Under the pieces are notes generated by a model. That model was given only the letters and a program-made list of their open reading frames with translations. It did not search any database and was not told the DNA's origin. Shown in pieces: positions 46,156 through 54,535 of a stretch of 56,068 nt of DNA (positions within the stretch are counted from its first letter, which is position 1; each line of letters begins with the position of its first letter). The DNA is taken from NCBI GenBank assembly GCA_026985055.1, contig JALSQZ010000101.1, positions 1 to 56,068 on the forward strand. The letters are read 5' to 3'. Source of the stretch: Sedimenticola sp. GTDB lineage: Bacteria; Pseudomonadota; Gammaproteobacteria; Chromatiales; Chromatiaceae. Position numbers and translations under genes: made by a program.

Positions 46156-46523
46156 GGGGGCGACACGGATTTCGACGCGGATAGCAAAACCCGAGGTGCA
46201 TGTCGAGGATGTAGATTCCCTCGTAAATCCATCTACAAACTGATAGTTGCCAACGACGACAACTACGCACTCGCCGCCTAAGAAACGGTAGGGTGCCGCT
46301 TCACCGGAGCCGTGCCTGTGCGTCCGGACTTGAAGCGTCGATTCTCACAGGATCGCGATGAAGCTCGTCCGGGGTGGATTCGCTAAACTCTTACCGGACT
46401 CGCCACAAAACCGCCCTGTCCGTCGGGTGGTCAGTGGTTAAAACTCAATAGACCGGACTAAACATGTAGAGCCAAAGGCGGAGGATCCGCGGACGGGGGT
46501 TCGATTCCCCCCGCCTCCACCAC
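46156..46523 (+). ncRNA. ssrA: Transfer-messenger RNA (tmRNA)
   Basis: The 368-nt one-piece tmRNA rescues stalled ribosomes by trans-translation with SmpB. The acceptor stem 5'-GGGGGCG pairs with CGCCTCC near the 3' end, with the usual G-U at the third pair. The T-arm sequence GGGGGTTCGATTCCCCC and an encoded CCA end are present. The internal frame starts at the resume codon GCC (46249) and encodes the tag ANDDNYALAA, ending TAA at 46279-46281. A long open frame on the opposite strand here is spurious. Confidence 0.98.
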
Positions 46524-46536
46524 TTGAAACAAGACA

Positions 46537-46577
46537 ACCCGTCTCTCCGAAAGGTTTCTCCAGGACGACGGGTTTTC
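46537..46577 (+). terminator. Terminator after ssrA
   Basis: AACCCGTC (46537-46544) pairs with GACGGGTT (46568-46575) across a 23-nt loop and is followed by TTCTATTTC. It lies 14 nt after the CCA end and 37 bp before sbcD. Confidence 0.6.
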
Positions 46578-46613
46578 TATTTCTCGCTGTTTTCAAAGGG
46601 GTTACGCTTCGCC

Positions 46614-47843
46614 ATGAGAGTTCTCCACACATCCGACTGGCACATCGGCCGAACCCTTTATGGCAGAAAACGCTACAAGGAGTTTTCGGCATTTCTGGAC
46701 TGGCTGGCTCAGACCATTGAAGATGAAAAGATCGATGCCCTGCTTGTCGCTGGTGATGTGTTCGATACCAGTACGCCCAGTAACCAGGCGCAGGCGCTAT
46801 ATTATGGTTTTCTCTGCCGCGTCGGCGCATCCTGCTGCCGTCATGTTGTGATCATTGCCGGAAACCATGATTCTCCCTCGTTTCTCAATGCTCCCAAAGA
46901 ACTGCTCAAAGCGATCCATGTCCACGTGGTTGGAAGCAGCACTGAAGACCCGGAGGACGAAGTGCTGGTACTCCGTAATGAGCAGGCTGCTCCGGAACTG
47001 ATTGTCTGCGCCGTACCCTACCTCCGCGACAGGGATATCCGTGTGGCGGAAGCGGGCGAAAGCGTCGAGGACAAGGAACGGAAGCTGATTGATGGCATCC
47101 GCAATCACTACGCCACCGTTGGCGCCTTGGCCGAACAGAAGCGCAAGGAGCTTGAGGTTGACATTCCCATCGTTGCCATGGGGCATCTGTTTACCGCTGG
47201 CGGACAAACCATCGACGGCGATGGCGTGCGCGAACTCTATGTGGGCTCTCTGGCTCACGTGACAGCCGGGATTTTCCCTGCGAATTTTGATTACCTGGCG
47301 CTTGGACACCTCCACGTCCCGCAAAAAGTGAACGGATCTGAAACCATGCGCTACAGCGGCTCTCCTCTGCCCATGGGATTTGGGGAGGCGAAACAGCAGA
47401 AAAGTGTTTGCCAGGTTGAATTCCACAGATCAGTAACGTCTGTGCAACTGATCGATGTGCCGGTGTTTCAGAAGCTTGAGCGAGTCAAGGGAGACTGGGA
47501 CGGGATCTCAAGCAGGATTCTCGAACTCTCGGCCACCAACTCCCAGGCGTGGCTAGAGGTCGTTTACGAAGGCGAGGAGGTTATTGGCGACCTGCGCGAG
47601 CGCCTGGAGGCCGCCCTCTCCGGCAGTCACATGGAAATCCTCCGGATAAAAAACAACCGCATCATCGACCGCGTGCTGGGGCAAATCCATGAAGAGGAAA
47701 CACTCGACGATCTGAACGTGAACGACGTGTTCGAACGATGCCTCGCCGTTCATGATGTGCCTGAAGAGCAGTGGCCGGAATTGCTTCGCACCTACCAGGA
47801 GACACTCTCGTCTCTCTACGAAGACGATATGCAGGCAGAATAG
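46614..47843 (+). CDS. sbcD: Exonuclease subunit SbcD
   Basis: The 409-residue Mre11-type phosphoesterase carries the metal motifs LHTSDWHIGRTL, LLVAGDVFDTS, IIAGNHDSP, VAMGHLFTA and LALGHLHVPQ. With SbcC it opens DNA hairpins and removes protein-blocked ends. I chose MRVLHTSDWH (46614-46616) with AAAGGGG upstream. The frame is open back into tmRNA but that part cannot be coding. It lies 11 bp before sbcC. Confidence 0.95.
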   Translation: MRVLHTSDWHIGRTLYGRKRYKEFSAFLDWLAQTIEDEKIDALLVAGDVFDTSTPSNQAQALYYGFLCRVGASCCRHVVIIAGNHDSPSFLNAPKELLKAIHVHVVGSSTEDPEDEVLVLRNEQAAPELIVCAVPYLRDRDIRVAEAGESVEDKERKLIDGIRNHYATVGALAEQKRKELEVDIPIVAMGHLFTAGGQTIDGDGVRELYVGSLAHVTAGIFPANFDYLALGHLHVPQKVNGSETMRYSGSPLPMGFGEAKQQKSVCQVEFHRSVTSVQLIDVPVFQKLERVKGDWDGISSRILELSATNSQAWLEVVYEGEEVIGDLRERLEAALSGSHMEILRIKNNRIIDRVLGQIHEEETLDDLNVNDVFERCLAVHDVPEEQWPELLRTYQETLSSLYEDDMQAE

Positions 47844-47854
47844 AGAGGCTGTAG

Positions 47855-50800
47855 ATGAGGATACTGCAGGTACGCTTCAAGAATCTGAACTCACTGGTTG
47901 GTGAATGGCAAATCGACCTGACGCACCCGGCCTTCGTGTCTGATGGTATCTTTGCCATCACCGGCCCTACCGGCGCGGGGAAGACCACTATCCTCGATGC
48001 CATTTGCCTCGCCCTTTATGGCCGCACGCCCCGCCTCAACAAGGTCACAAAGAGCGGGAACGAAATCATGTCCCGCCAGACCGGCGAATGCTTTTCCGAG
48101 GTGACCTTTGAAACCCAGACTGGGCGTTACCGCTGTCACTGGAGCCAACACCGGGCACGCAAGAAGCCGGATGGCGAACTCCAGGCCCCGAAACACGAAA
48201 TTGCCAATGCCGATTCCGGCGAGATTTTCGAATCCAGGATCAGAGAGGTAGCCAGCCGGATCGAGTCGGCTACCGGCATGGACTTTGATCGTTTTACCCG
48301 TTCCATGTTGCTGGCCCAGGGTGGCTTTGCCGCGTTCCTTCAGGCGGCACCGGATGATCGGGCGCCGATCCTGGAGCAGATAACGGGCACCGAGATCTAC
48401 AGCCGGATATCCATCCGTGTTCATGAGCGGCAACGCGAGGAGAGGGAAAAACTAAACGAGCTACAGGCTGAAACGGCAGGCATCATGATTCTTGAGCCGG
48501 AACAGGAACAGGAGCTTGGGCAGGCACTCGAAACAAAACAGAAGGAAGAGACAAACCTTGCTGCCAAAACCGCTGACACCGGCAAGGCCATAGACTGGCT
48601 CACCAGCATCGATGGGCTGAAGAAGGAAATCATTGGTCTGGCCGATGAAGCGAGCAAGCTGCAAATCGATATCGAGGCGTTCAAACCGGATCGTGAAAAG
48701 CTCAACCGGGCTTTGACTGCCGCCTCACTGGACGGCACATACGCAACCCTCAGCGCAAGCCGCAAACAACAGGCGGATGAAAAAGCAGCATTGAAAACGG
48801 AAGAAGAGGCTCTTCCTGGACTGGAATTCTCCGCCAGGGAACAGGCCGAGGCACTGAAATCGGCTGAGCAACAAACTGCTCGGGCCAAAGAAGAGTTGAA
48901 AGCGGCCGCACCTGTATTGCAGAAGGTTCGCTCTCTCGATCAGAAACTTGCCGATCAGAAAAAGGCTGTTTTGGAAGGCGAAGAGAGCTGCCAAAAAGAT
49001 ACTGCAAGGATTGATATGGATAAACAGGCCAGACTCAAAGAGCAGGAAAAACGTTCCAAGGCTCATGAGACTCTGGAACTTGTTGACGGCTACCTCAAGG
49101 AGCATGCCCAGGATGAATGGCTGATCAGCGGCCTGGCCGGTGTTGAAGAACAGTTGGGCGGCCTAGTCTCCAGGCAAAAAGAAATCGTTCAAAAAGAGGC
49201 TGATCAAGAAACGGCCACGACAGCTCTGGAACTAGCGACAAAGTCACTCGACGACTATCACAAGCAATGTGGCATTCGTAAGCAGGAACTGGAGCAGGCC
49301 TCAAAACGGATTCAGCAAGGCAAAGATGCATTGAGCCAGTTGCTGGGAGACCGCTTATTGCGAGAATACCGCACCGAGAAGGAAACCCTGCTGCGTGAAA
49401 TGGCCTTCCTGACCAAAATAGCAGAGCTTGAAGATCACCGGGCAAAACTGGAAGACGGCAAGCCCTGTCCACTCTGCGGCGCAACCGAACACCCCTTCGC
49501 GGAAGGGAATGTCCCTGTTCCCGATGAAACCGAACAGAAGATTGACGCCCTGACCAGGCTGATCAGCAAAGCCGAGGATCAGGAAGCCGCCATCAAGAAA
49601 CTCGAAGAAGCAGAAAGCCTGGCCCGTAAAAACCTGACGGAGGCTGAAAAGCTGGAAACAGCAGCGGCTAACGACAAGAAGGCTGCCGAGAAAACCCTTG
49701 CCGATGTGAAGGACAGCTTGGAAAAACTCCGGGCTGATTTTGCCGAACACAGGCAGGCCGTCTCTACCAAACTCCAGCCGCTTGGTATTGCGGACATCCC
49801 TGATACTGACATTTCATTACTGCTTGAAACCCTAAGAGCGCGGCTGAAGTCATGGCAGGCCCAGGTCAGGAAAAAGGCGGACATCGAGAAACAGATTGCC
49901 GATATCGACAGTGAGGTGAAGCGGCTGGATGCGGTTATCGAAACTCAAAGCATCGCCCTGGCCGAAAAACGGAAGCACCTGGAGACCTTGAAAAAGGAAC
50001 TCGACGCCGGAAGTGACGAGCGTAAAGCAGTGTACGGCGACAAGAACCCCAACGACGAGGAGCTCCGCTTGAACAAGGCTGTTTCTGATGCCGAGCGTGC
50101 TGAAAAGCAAGCCAGGGATCAGCACAATGAATTGCAGCAAAAATGGAATACCGCAAAGGCCCATGTTGAATCTCTGAAAAAACGCATCGACCAGCGAGAG
50201 CCAGAACTGAGAAGGTTGGAAACCGAATTTTCCGCAGCGCTGGCGCCTGTGGACTTTTCAGATGAAGAACAGTTTCTGGAGGCCAGACTATCCGCTGAAC
50301 AGAGAGATGAGCTGGCAGCAAAGGCCAAGAAACTGGATGAGCGCCAAACAGACCTCAAGGCCAGGCAAAAGGATCGGGAAACGCGCCTGGCCACGGAAAT
50401 GGCCAAGAAGATTACCGACAAATCTCTTGAGGAACTGGAAGCGCAACTCAAAGAGTATGGAGATTCCCTCAAGGAACTGCAGGATACCATTGCCGGTCTC
50501 AAGCTCAAGCTGAAAGAAAACACGGCTGCAAAGGAGCGCATAAAGGAAAAACAAACAGCTATCGAGGCCCGGAAAAAAGAATGCCGCCGGTGGGAAAATC
50601 TGCACGAACTGATTGGTTCCGCGGACGGCAAGAAGTACCGCAATTTTGCCCAGGGGCTGACCTTCGAAATGATGATTGGTCATGCCAACCGGCAACTGCA
50701 GAAAATGACAGCCCGCTACTTGCTGGTCCGTGATGACGCCCAGCCCCTGGAGCTCAACGTGGTTGACAACTACCAGGCGGGCGAGATTCGTTCCACGAAG

Positions 50801-51130
50801 AACCTTTCCGGTGGAGAGAGTTTTATCGTCAGCTTGTCGCTTGCGCTGGGTTTGTCTCACATGGCCAGCAAGAATGTCCGGGTTGATTCGCTGTTCCTGG
50901 ATGAAGGCTTCGGCACCCTCGACGAGGAAGCCCTCGATACCGCCTTGGAAACTCTTGCGAGTCTGCAGCAGGACGGCAAGTTGATCGGCGTCATTTCCCA
51001 CGTACCTGCCCTGAAGGAGCGGATCAGCACCCAGATCCAGGTAACGCCTCAAACCGGAGGCAGAAGCCAGATATCCGGGCCTGGATGCAGCAGGTTGGGT
51101 GCTACAGAGCGGGCTGCAGAAGCAGGATGA
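47855..51130 (+). CDS. sbcC: SMC-like ATPase SbcC
   Basis: The 1091-residue Rad50-type ATPase has Walker A GPTGAGKTTILDAICLALYG near the N-terminus. Two long coiled coils are separated by a zinc hook (CPLC, C538 and C541). The ABC signature LSGGESFIVSLSLALGLS and Walker B DSLFLDEGFGTLDEE are near the C-terminus. It tethers DNA ends and drives SbcD. It shows no truncation. Its tail (SRLGATERAAEAG) just precedes repeat R7. Confidence 0.95.
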   Translation: MRILQVRFKNLNSLVGEWQIDLTHPAFVSDGIFAITGPTGAGKTTILDAICLALYGRTPRLNKVTKSGNEIMSRQTGECFSEVTFETQTGRYRCHWSQHRARKKPDGELQAPKHEIANADSGEIFESRIREVASRIESATGMDFDRFTRSMLLAQGGFAAFLQAAPDDRAPILEQITGTEIYSRISIRVHERQREEREKLNELQAETAGIMILEPEQEQELGQALETKQKEETNLAAKTADTGKAIDWLTSIDGLKKEIIGLADEASKLQIDIEAFKPDREKLNRALTAASLDGTYATLSASRKQQADEKAALKTEEEALPGLEFSAREQAEALKSAEQQTARAKEELKAAAPVLQKVRSLDQKLADQKKAVLEGEESCQKDTARIDMDKQARLKEQEKRSKAHETLELVDGYLKEHAQDEWLISGLAGVEEQLGGLVSRQKEIVQKEADQETATTALELATKSLDDYHKQCGIRKQELEQASKRIQQGKDALSQLLGDRLLREYRTEKETLLREMAFLTKIAELEDHRAKLEDGKPCPLCGATEHPFAEGNVPVPDETEQKIDALTRLISKAEDQEAAIKKLEEAESLARKNLTEAEKLETAAANDKKAAEKTLADVKDSLEKLRADFAEHRQAVSTKLQPLGIADIPDTDISLLLETLRARLKSWQAQVRKKADIEKQIADIDSEVKRLDAVIETQSIALAEKRKHLETLKKELDAGSDERKAVYGDKNPNDEELRLNKAVSDAERAEKQARDQHNELQQKWNTAKAHVESLKKRIDQREPELRRLETEFSAALAPVDFSDEEQFLEARLSAEQRDELAAKAKKLDERQTDLKARQKDRETRLATEMAKKITDKSLEELEAQLKEYGDSLKELQDTIAGLKLKLKENTAAKERIKEKQTAIEARKKECRRWENLHELIGSADGKKYRNFAQGLTFEMMIGHANRQLQKMTARYLLVRDDAQPLELNVVDNYQAGEIRSTKNLSGGESFIVSLSLALGLSHMASKNVRVDSLFLDEGFGTLDEEALDTALETLASLQQDGKLIGVISHVPALKERISTQIQVTPQTGGRSQISGPGCSRLGATERAAEAG

Positions 51131-51135
51131 CTTGA

Positions 51136-51286
51136 GGGCATCTCGAATAATCGAGGTGCCCGAGTGGGACAGGGATGTCCCACCATTTTCAATCACCACA
51201 AGTGATTGAAAATGTGAGCAAAGAGGAAATCGCATTTTCTCTTTGCGACGAGAAAAATTCCATGGAAGGAATTTTTCGAGGTTCCC
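51136..51286 (+). repeat. Five-hairpin intergenic repeat, copy R7
   Basis: This well-preserved copy starts 6 bp after the sbcC stop. All five stems are intact: GGGCATCTCGA/TCGAGGTGCCC, GTGGGAC/GTCCCAC, TTTTCAATCAC/GTGATTGAAAA (11 bp), GCAAAGAG/CTCTTTGC and GAAAAATTCC/GGAATTTTTC. It serves as the reference for the family. Confidence 0.92.
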
Positions 51287-51296
51287 TTGACAGAAT

Positions 51297-51374
51297 GTTG
51301 AAAAAGTCCTCCCCTGGACGTTTTCAACGCCGGAACCGGGAAATGCGATATCTTGTTTCGTTCCCGGCTTTTTT
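51297..51374 (+). terminator. Two hairpins ending sbcDC transcription
   Basis: The first hairpin, GTTGAAAA-A-GTCC with GGAC-G-TTTTCAAC, lies at 51297-51328. The second, CCGGGAA...TTCCCGG (51336-51367), is followed by C and six T. The second is a standard rho-independent form. The rest of 51131-51483 contains R7 and the upstream region of the next gene. Confidence 0.65.
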
Positions 51375-51483
51375 CAGGAAAAAACGCACAAGCGTGACAT
51401 AAGCGCTACCCTGCCAGCCTACCCGTCAGGTGGAGACCATGATTCGTGGCACAGAACTACCTGAACTAACTGAAAGGTGAAAT

Positions 51484-52830
51484 ATGAACGAAAACAAAAA
51501 AGCACGGCTTATCGAATTGGGCGCGGAAGCCCTGGCAGATGCCTTGTTGGAATTGGCGGATCACAACGACGCAGCTGACGATCTGGTGGAACGGATGATC
51601 GCCACGCCAGAGGAAAACATTGAGCGGTTCAAGGCTAAACTGCGTTCTCTCAAGCGTTCCAGGCATTTTATTCATTGGAGAGAATCCGCCAGTTTCGCGC
51701 GTCGATTGGAAACATTGCTGCAAGATTTGCGCGCAAATGTTGACGATCCCAAAATCGGTTCCAAACTGGTGGCAGCGTTTTACGAAACCGATAAGGGAAC
51801 GCTCGGAAATTGCGACGATTCCAGTGGTCACGTGGGCGAGGTGTATCGTTTCGATGCCAAAGAGCTGTTTGTCAGCTATGCGCGGCGCTGCCCGGACAAA
51901 GAGTGGCTGACCGAATTGGTGTTCAAGCTCAATAAATATGATGACTATGGCGTGCGCGATACCCTTATTGATTGTGCAGTGGAATACTTGCCCGAACCAA
52001 ATATCCGCAACCTGATCAACATGCTTCAGAAAACTGCCGATAAGGAAGAAGATGAATATGCCAAGCGGCACTGGCTGCATCTGATTGAATCCCTGGCTCG
52101 GCAGAACAGGGATGCGCGGCTTTTTGAAAAGGTTCGCACCGACTCCTGGGGAACTCTGTCAACCGCTGCCTTCGTGGACATCGCCCAGGTCTATCTGGAA
52201 AGCGGTGATCCTGAGGCCGCCTTGTCATGGCTTGACAAGATTTCCCCGAATGAAACCCACCAAATCGATGAGCGAGACCGATTGCTGCTCGAGATTCTTG
52301 GGCGGCTCGGAGAAACAGAAAAACAGAAGGATGTTGCCAGGCGCATCTTCCGTCGGCATCGAAGCAATGATTCGCTGGAGGCGCTGCTGTCCGTTATCGG
52401 AGCGCAGAAGCGCGAATCGGTCATTACGGAGGAAACTGATTTGATCCTTTCCGCGAAAACACTGTCATTGTCGGATACCGCTTTTCTTATGGAAATGGGG
52501 CAAGTAGAGGATGCGGAACGCTACCTGCTGGACCGGGTGGATCAGCTCAATGGTGACTTTTATGGCAGCCTGCTCCCCCTGGCCGACGCTATGGAAACTA
52601 ACGAGCGCCATATGGCTGCCATTGTTGTCTACCGGGCTTTACTCGATTCCATCTTGCGGCGTGGCCGAACCAAGACCTATCCCCATGGCGTGCGCTATCT
52701 CAAAAAACTGGATCGACTGGCCAGATCCGTTTCTGACTGGCGAGGTATGGACGACCACGATACCTACCTGCAACAACTTCGTCAGGCCCATGGCCGGAAG
52801 TCCAGTTTCTGGTCCCGATACGGAAAATAA
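51484..52830 (+). CDS. DUF6880-like helical-repeat protein
   Basis: The 448-residue soluble protein is almost entirely helical, with TPR-like pairs in the second half (AFVDIAQVYLESGDPEAALSWLDKIS, FLMEMGQVEDAERYLLDRVDQ). The first part (MNENKKARLIELGAEALADALLELA) matches what I recall of DUF6880 proteins, which have no known activity. The ribosome binding site GAAAGGTGAAAT precedes the ATG. It stands alone between sbcDC and the cas cluster, in the company of nucleases, so a defence role is possible but unproven. Confidence 0.7.
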   Translation: MNENKKARLIELGAEALADALLELADHNDAADDLVERMIATPEENIERFKAKLRSLKRSRHFIHWRESASFARRLETLLQDLRANVDDPKIGSKLVAAFYETDKGTLGNCDDSSGHVGEVYRFDAKELFVSYARRCPDKEWLTELVFKLNKYDDYGVRDTLIDCAVEYLPEPNIRNLINMLQKTADKEEDEYAKRHWLHLIESLARQNRDARLFEKVRTDSWGTLSTAAFVDIAQVYLESGDPEAALSWLDKISPNETHQIDERDRLLLEILGRLGETEKQKDVARRIFRRHRSNDSLEALLSVIGAQKRESVITEETDLILSAKTLSLSDTAFLMEMGQVEDAERYLLDRVDQLNGDFYGSLLPLADAMETNERHMAAIVVYRALLDSILRRGRTKTYPHGVRYLKKLDRLARSVSDWRGMDDHDTYLQQLRQAHGRKSSFWSRYGK

Positions 52831-52842
52831 TGCCGGAGACAT

Positions 52843-53091
52843 CTAGCCCGCATGTTGCACCGGAATCCGGAATTTTCCCGGAGAGATTTTTGCCCAGATT
52901 GTTCGAACGGACAAAAGCCGATGTTATTCATCGGCTTGCAGGGCGTTCGGGCAAGCTGGGTGAAAAGATCCCGGGAAAAACCGGATAGCATGGCAGGTAC
53001 GAACTGTATCCAGCATACTCGTCACGCAACAGGCTGTAATTCATGGTAAAAAACCCACATTTTGCGCGTTCTGGTGAAATATGCGGGCTAG
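52843..53091. mobile_element. 249-bp MITE-like element, left of the cas cluster
   Basis: The ends are imperfect inverted repeats: CTAGCCCGCATGTTGCACC at the left, and the complement of CTAGCCCGCATATTTCACC at the right. CTAG at both ends may be a 4-bp target duplication. There is no transposase inside. Its right part, from 52951, is nearly identical (about 5 differences in 141 bp) to the inverted sequence at 55928-56068. Its right edge is 3 bp from the cas2 stop. It covers nearly all of the 264-bp gap 52831-53094. Confidence 0.8.
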
Positions 53092-53094
53092 CTT

Positions 53095-53457
53095 TCATAT
53101 GCTCGCCTCCTCCTGCCTCACACTGACCGCCCCGCCATCGCCAAACAATAACCAGCCCGCATCAGCATCGTTGTCGCCTCCTGCCAGAAGTGGGCGCGCA
53201 ATGCCACCATGACCTTCCATGCGAGCAGCGGGATTCTCTGGCACCGGATAAACACGAATATCGTCTTCTCCCGGCTGGATCAATTGCTTCAAACCGCCCA
53301 ATAATTCCTCCAGCTGCACCTCACTGGCATGAAGATAATAAACCGAATACTGCACCATCAAACCCTGCCGCGACACGCGGTTATGGATTTTTTGCAGCCG
53401 CTTCGGATCGGCGATGTCATAGCATAGCAGCCAGTTTACCGCTTTATCACCTTTCAT
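53095..53457 (-). CDS. cas2: CRISPR-associated Cas2 (second copy, C-terminally extended)
   Basis: The 120-residue protein has the Cas2 ferredoxin-like core: LLCYDIADPKRLQKIHNRVSR with the conserved Asp of strand 1, then QYSVYYLHASEVQLEELL and DDIRVYPVPENP. A tail of about 40 residues after the core (GHGGIARPLLAGGDNDAD...) is longer than usual. I chose MKGDKAVNWLL (53455-53457), which overlaps the stop of the small ORF upstream (ATGA). It is distinct from the Cas2 at 55480-55764. Cas2 dimers bridge Cas1 dimers in spacer integration. Confidence 0.88.
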   Translation of the reverse strand: MKGDKAVNWLLCYDIADPKRLQKIHNRVSRQGLMVQYSVYYLHASEVQLEELLGGLKQLIQPGEDDIRVYPVPENPAARMEGHGGIARPLLAGGDNDADAGWLLFGDGGAVSVRQEEASI

Positions 53458-53681
53458 TCGCTCTCCTCCAGGCGTTTTTTCAGCAGTGGAATAACATCCC
53501 GAACAGCGTAGTGAGCAAAGAGGATATCGCATTTTCTCTTTGCGGCGAGAAAAATGCCATGGAAGGAATTTTTCGGGATCCCCTGGTGTAAAAGCGTCAA
53601 ATGCCGTTCGCACTGACGCACCATACCCAAGGCATCAATACCGCTCGTCGACAATTGCCGCATCCTGTCCAGCAAACACAT
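53454..53681 (-). CDS. Small cas-linked ORF carrying an in-frame repeat insertion
   Basis: The frame encodes 75 residues: a helical start (MCLLDRMRQLSTSGIDALGM, RQCERHLTLLHQG), a middle of about 24 residues translated from hairpin repeat R8, and a helical end VRDVIPLLKKRLEESE. The stop overlaps the cas2 start by 4 bp, and the ORF starts 41 bp after the Cas1-like gene, which supports it as part of the operon. Without the insert it would be about 50 residues of nearly continuous helix. I know no family for it. It may be functional, or a remnant kept open by chance. Confidence 0.5.
   Translation of the reverse strand: MCLLDRMRQLSTSGIDALGMVRQCERHLTLLHQGIPKNSFHGIFLAAKRKCDILFAHYAVRDVIPLLKKRLEESE
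53511..53583 (+). repeat. Partial five-hairpin repeat (R8, hairpins 4-5) inside the cas operon
   Basis: This is the right half of the repeat family: GCAAAGAG...CTCTTTGC, then GAGAAAAATGCCATGGAAGGAATTTTTC, ending GGGATCCC. It lies within the small ORF and keeps the reading frame open. Confidence 0.85.
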
Positions 53682-53722
53682 GGCAGACCAGATAAGCGCA
53701 TATTCATCTCAAGGATATCTCA

Positions 53723-54535
53723 TTACCGATTCAGTCCTTCTGTTTCACTGAGCCAGATGTATAGCCGGTTGACCAGATCCAGGTCAATGCGCGCCAGACG
53801 TGGGCGTAAACGCTCCAGCTTGCGAATCACCGCCTTGTCACGTAAAGGATGACGCACACCACCACGAGCGATTCCTGCCAGCCACCCGAGACGCATCGGT
53901 TCCATGCGCAGGGCCAGCAGATGCCCAAGATCTGCGGCCAGATCAGGTTCACCCTCTCGCCATAGCGCCTGTGTCGCGTCCACACCCAGACGCGTCAGGC
54001 TATGCTGCATCCAGATCATCCCATGGCGCGAAAAAAGATAACCTGTCCGCCTGGCAATGCTCTGCCCTACGTATTCTGCCGCCCGGGACTGCAACCATTT
54101 CCGCAACAAGCCGGGATGAGAAGCCAGGCTGCGCGGTGCATGAGTGCGACGGACAACCGTCATGGAAACGCGGCGGCACTGCGCATTCAACCAGTCTCCA
54201 TATCGTTCGCGCCAGTCTGGCAGCACTGTCAGATCCATCAAACGCTGGCGCAACCCGCTCAAATCACTTCCACGACCAATAACACGCGCCACAATATCGT
54301 CATTCCCATCGTGCATGACGATGGTAATACCATATCTGGCGCAAGCCAGAATCGAGGACATATCCATCTGCACCTTGTCAGAAACCACCAGCCTCGATAA
54401 GCGCCGCAAAGGAAGCCAGGCATCCGCCCGATCCAGCATGCTCACGCACAGGGCCGGGCCATCCAGCGTCACCTGTGCTACTTCAGCCGGCTCGATATAT
54501 ACCGGCAACGGTCTGACATCTGTCTGCTCATTCAT
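53723..54535 (-). CDS. Cas1-like protein, apparently catalytically inactive
   Basis: The 270-residue protein resembles Cas1. The N-terminal beta domain has PLRRLSRLVVSDKVQMDMSS, LACARYGITIVMHDGND and ARVIGRG. A C-terminal helical domain contains LGVDATQALWREGEPDLAADLGHLL, which aligns with GLDPALGCLHEPMHGRDSLAADLMEP of the neighbouring Cas1. The catalytic His is replaced and the last catalytic Glu corresponds to His205. The Glu helix (LEG) is not found. It is about 45 residues shorter than its neighbour. Its start overlaps the cas1 stop by 8 bp. It is probably a structural subunit of a mixed integration complex, which is inference. Confidence 0.72.
   Translation of the reverse strand: MNEQTDVRPLPVYIEPAEVAQVTLDGPALCVSMLDRADAWLPLRRLSRLVVSDKVQMDMSSILACARYGITIVMHDGNDDIVARVIGRGSDLSGLRQRLMDLTVLPDWRERYGDWLNAQCRRVSMTVVRRTHAPRSLASHPGLLRKWLQSRAAEYVGQSIARRTGYLFSRHGMIWMQHSLTRLGVDATQALWREGEPDLAADLGHLLALRMEPMRLGWLAGIARGGVRHPLRDKAVIRKLERLRPRLARIDLDLVNRLYIWLSETEGLNR

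Noticed and set aside
46497..46523. Second copy of the ssrA 3' end as an island attachment site
   Set aside because: I looked for it in the 46.6-56 kb region and did not see a duplicate; if one exists it is outside the window.
46438..46830. Minus-strand open frame of 130 codons
   Set aside because: It crosses the tmRNA 3' end and the start of sbcD; no coding features.
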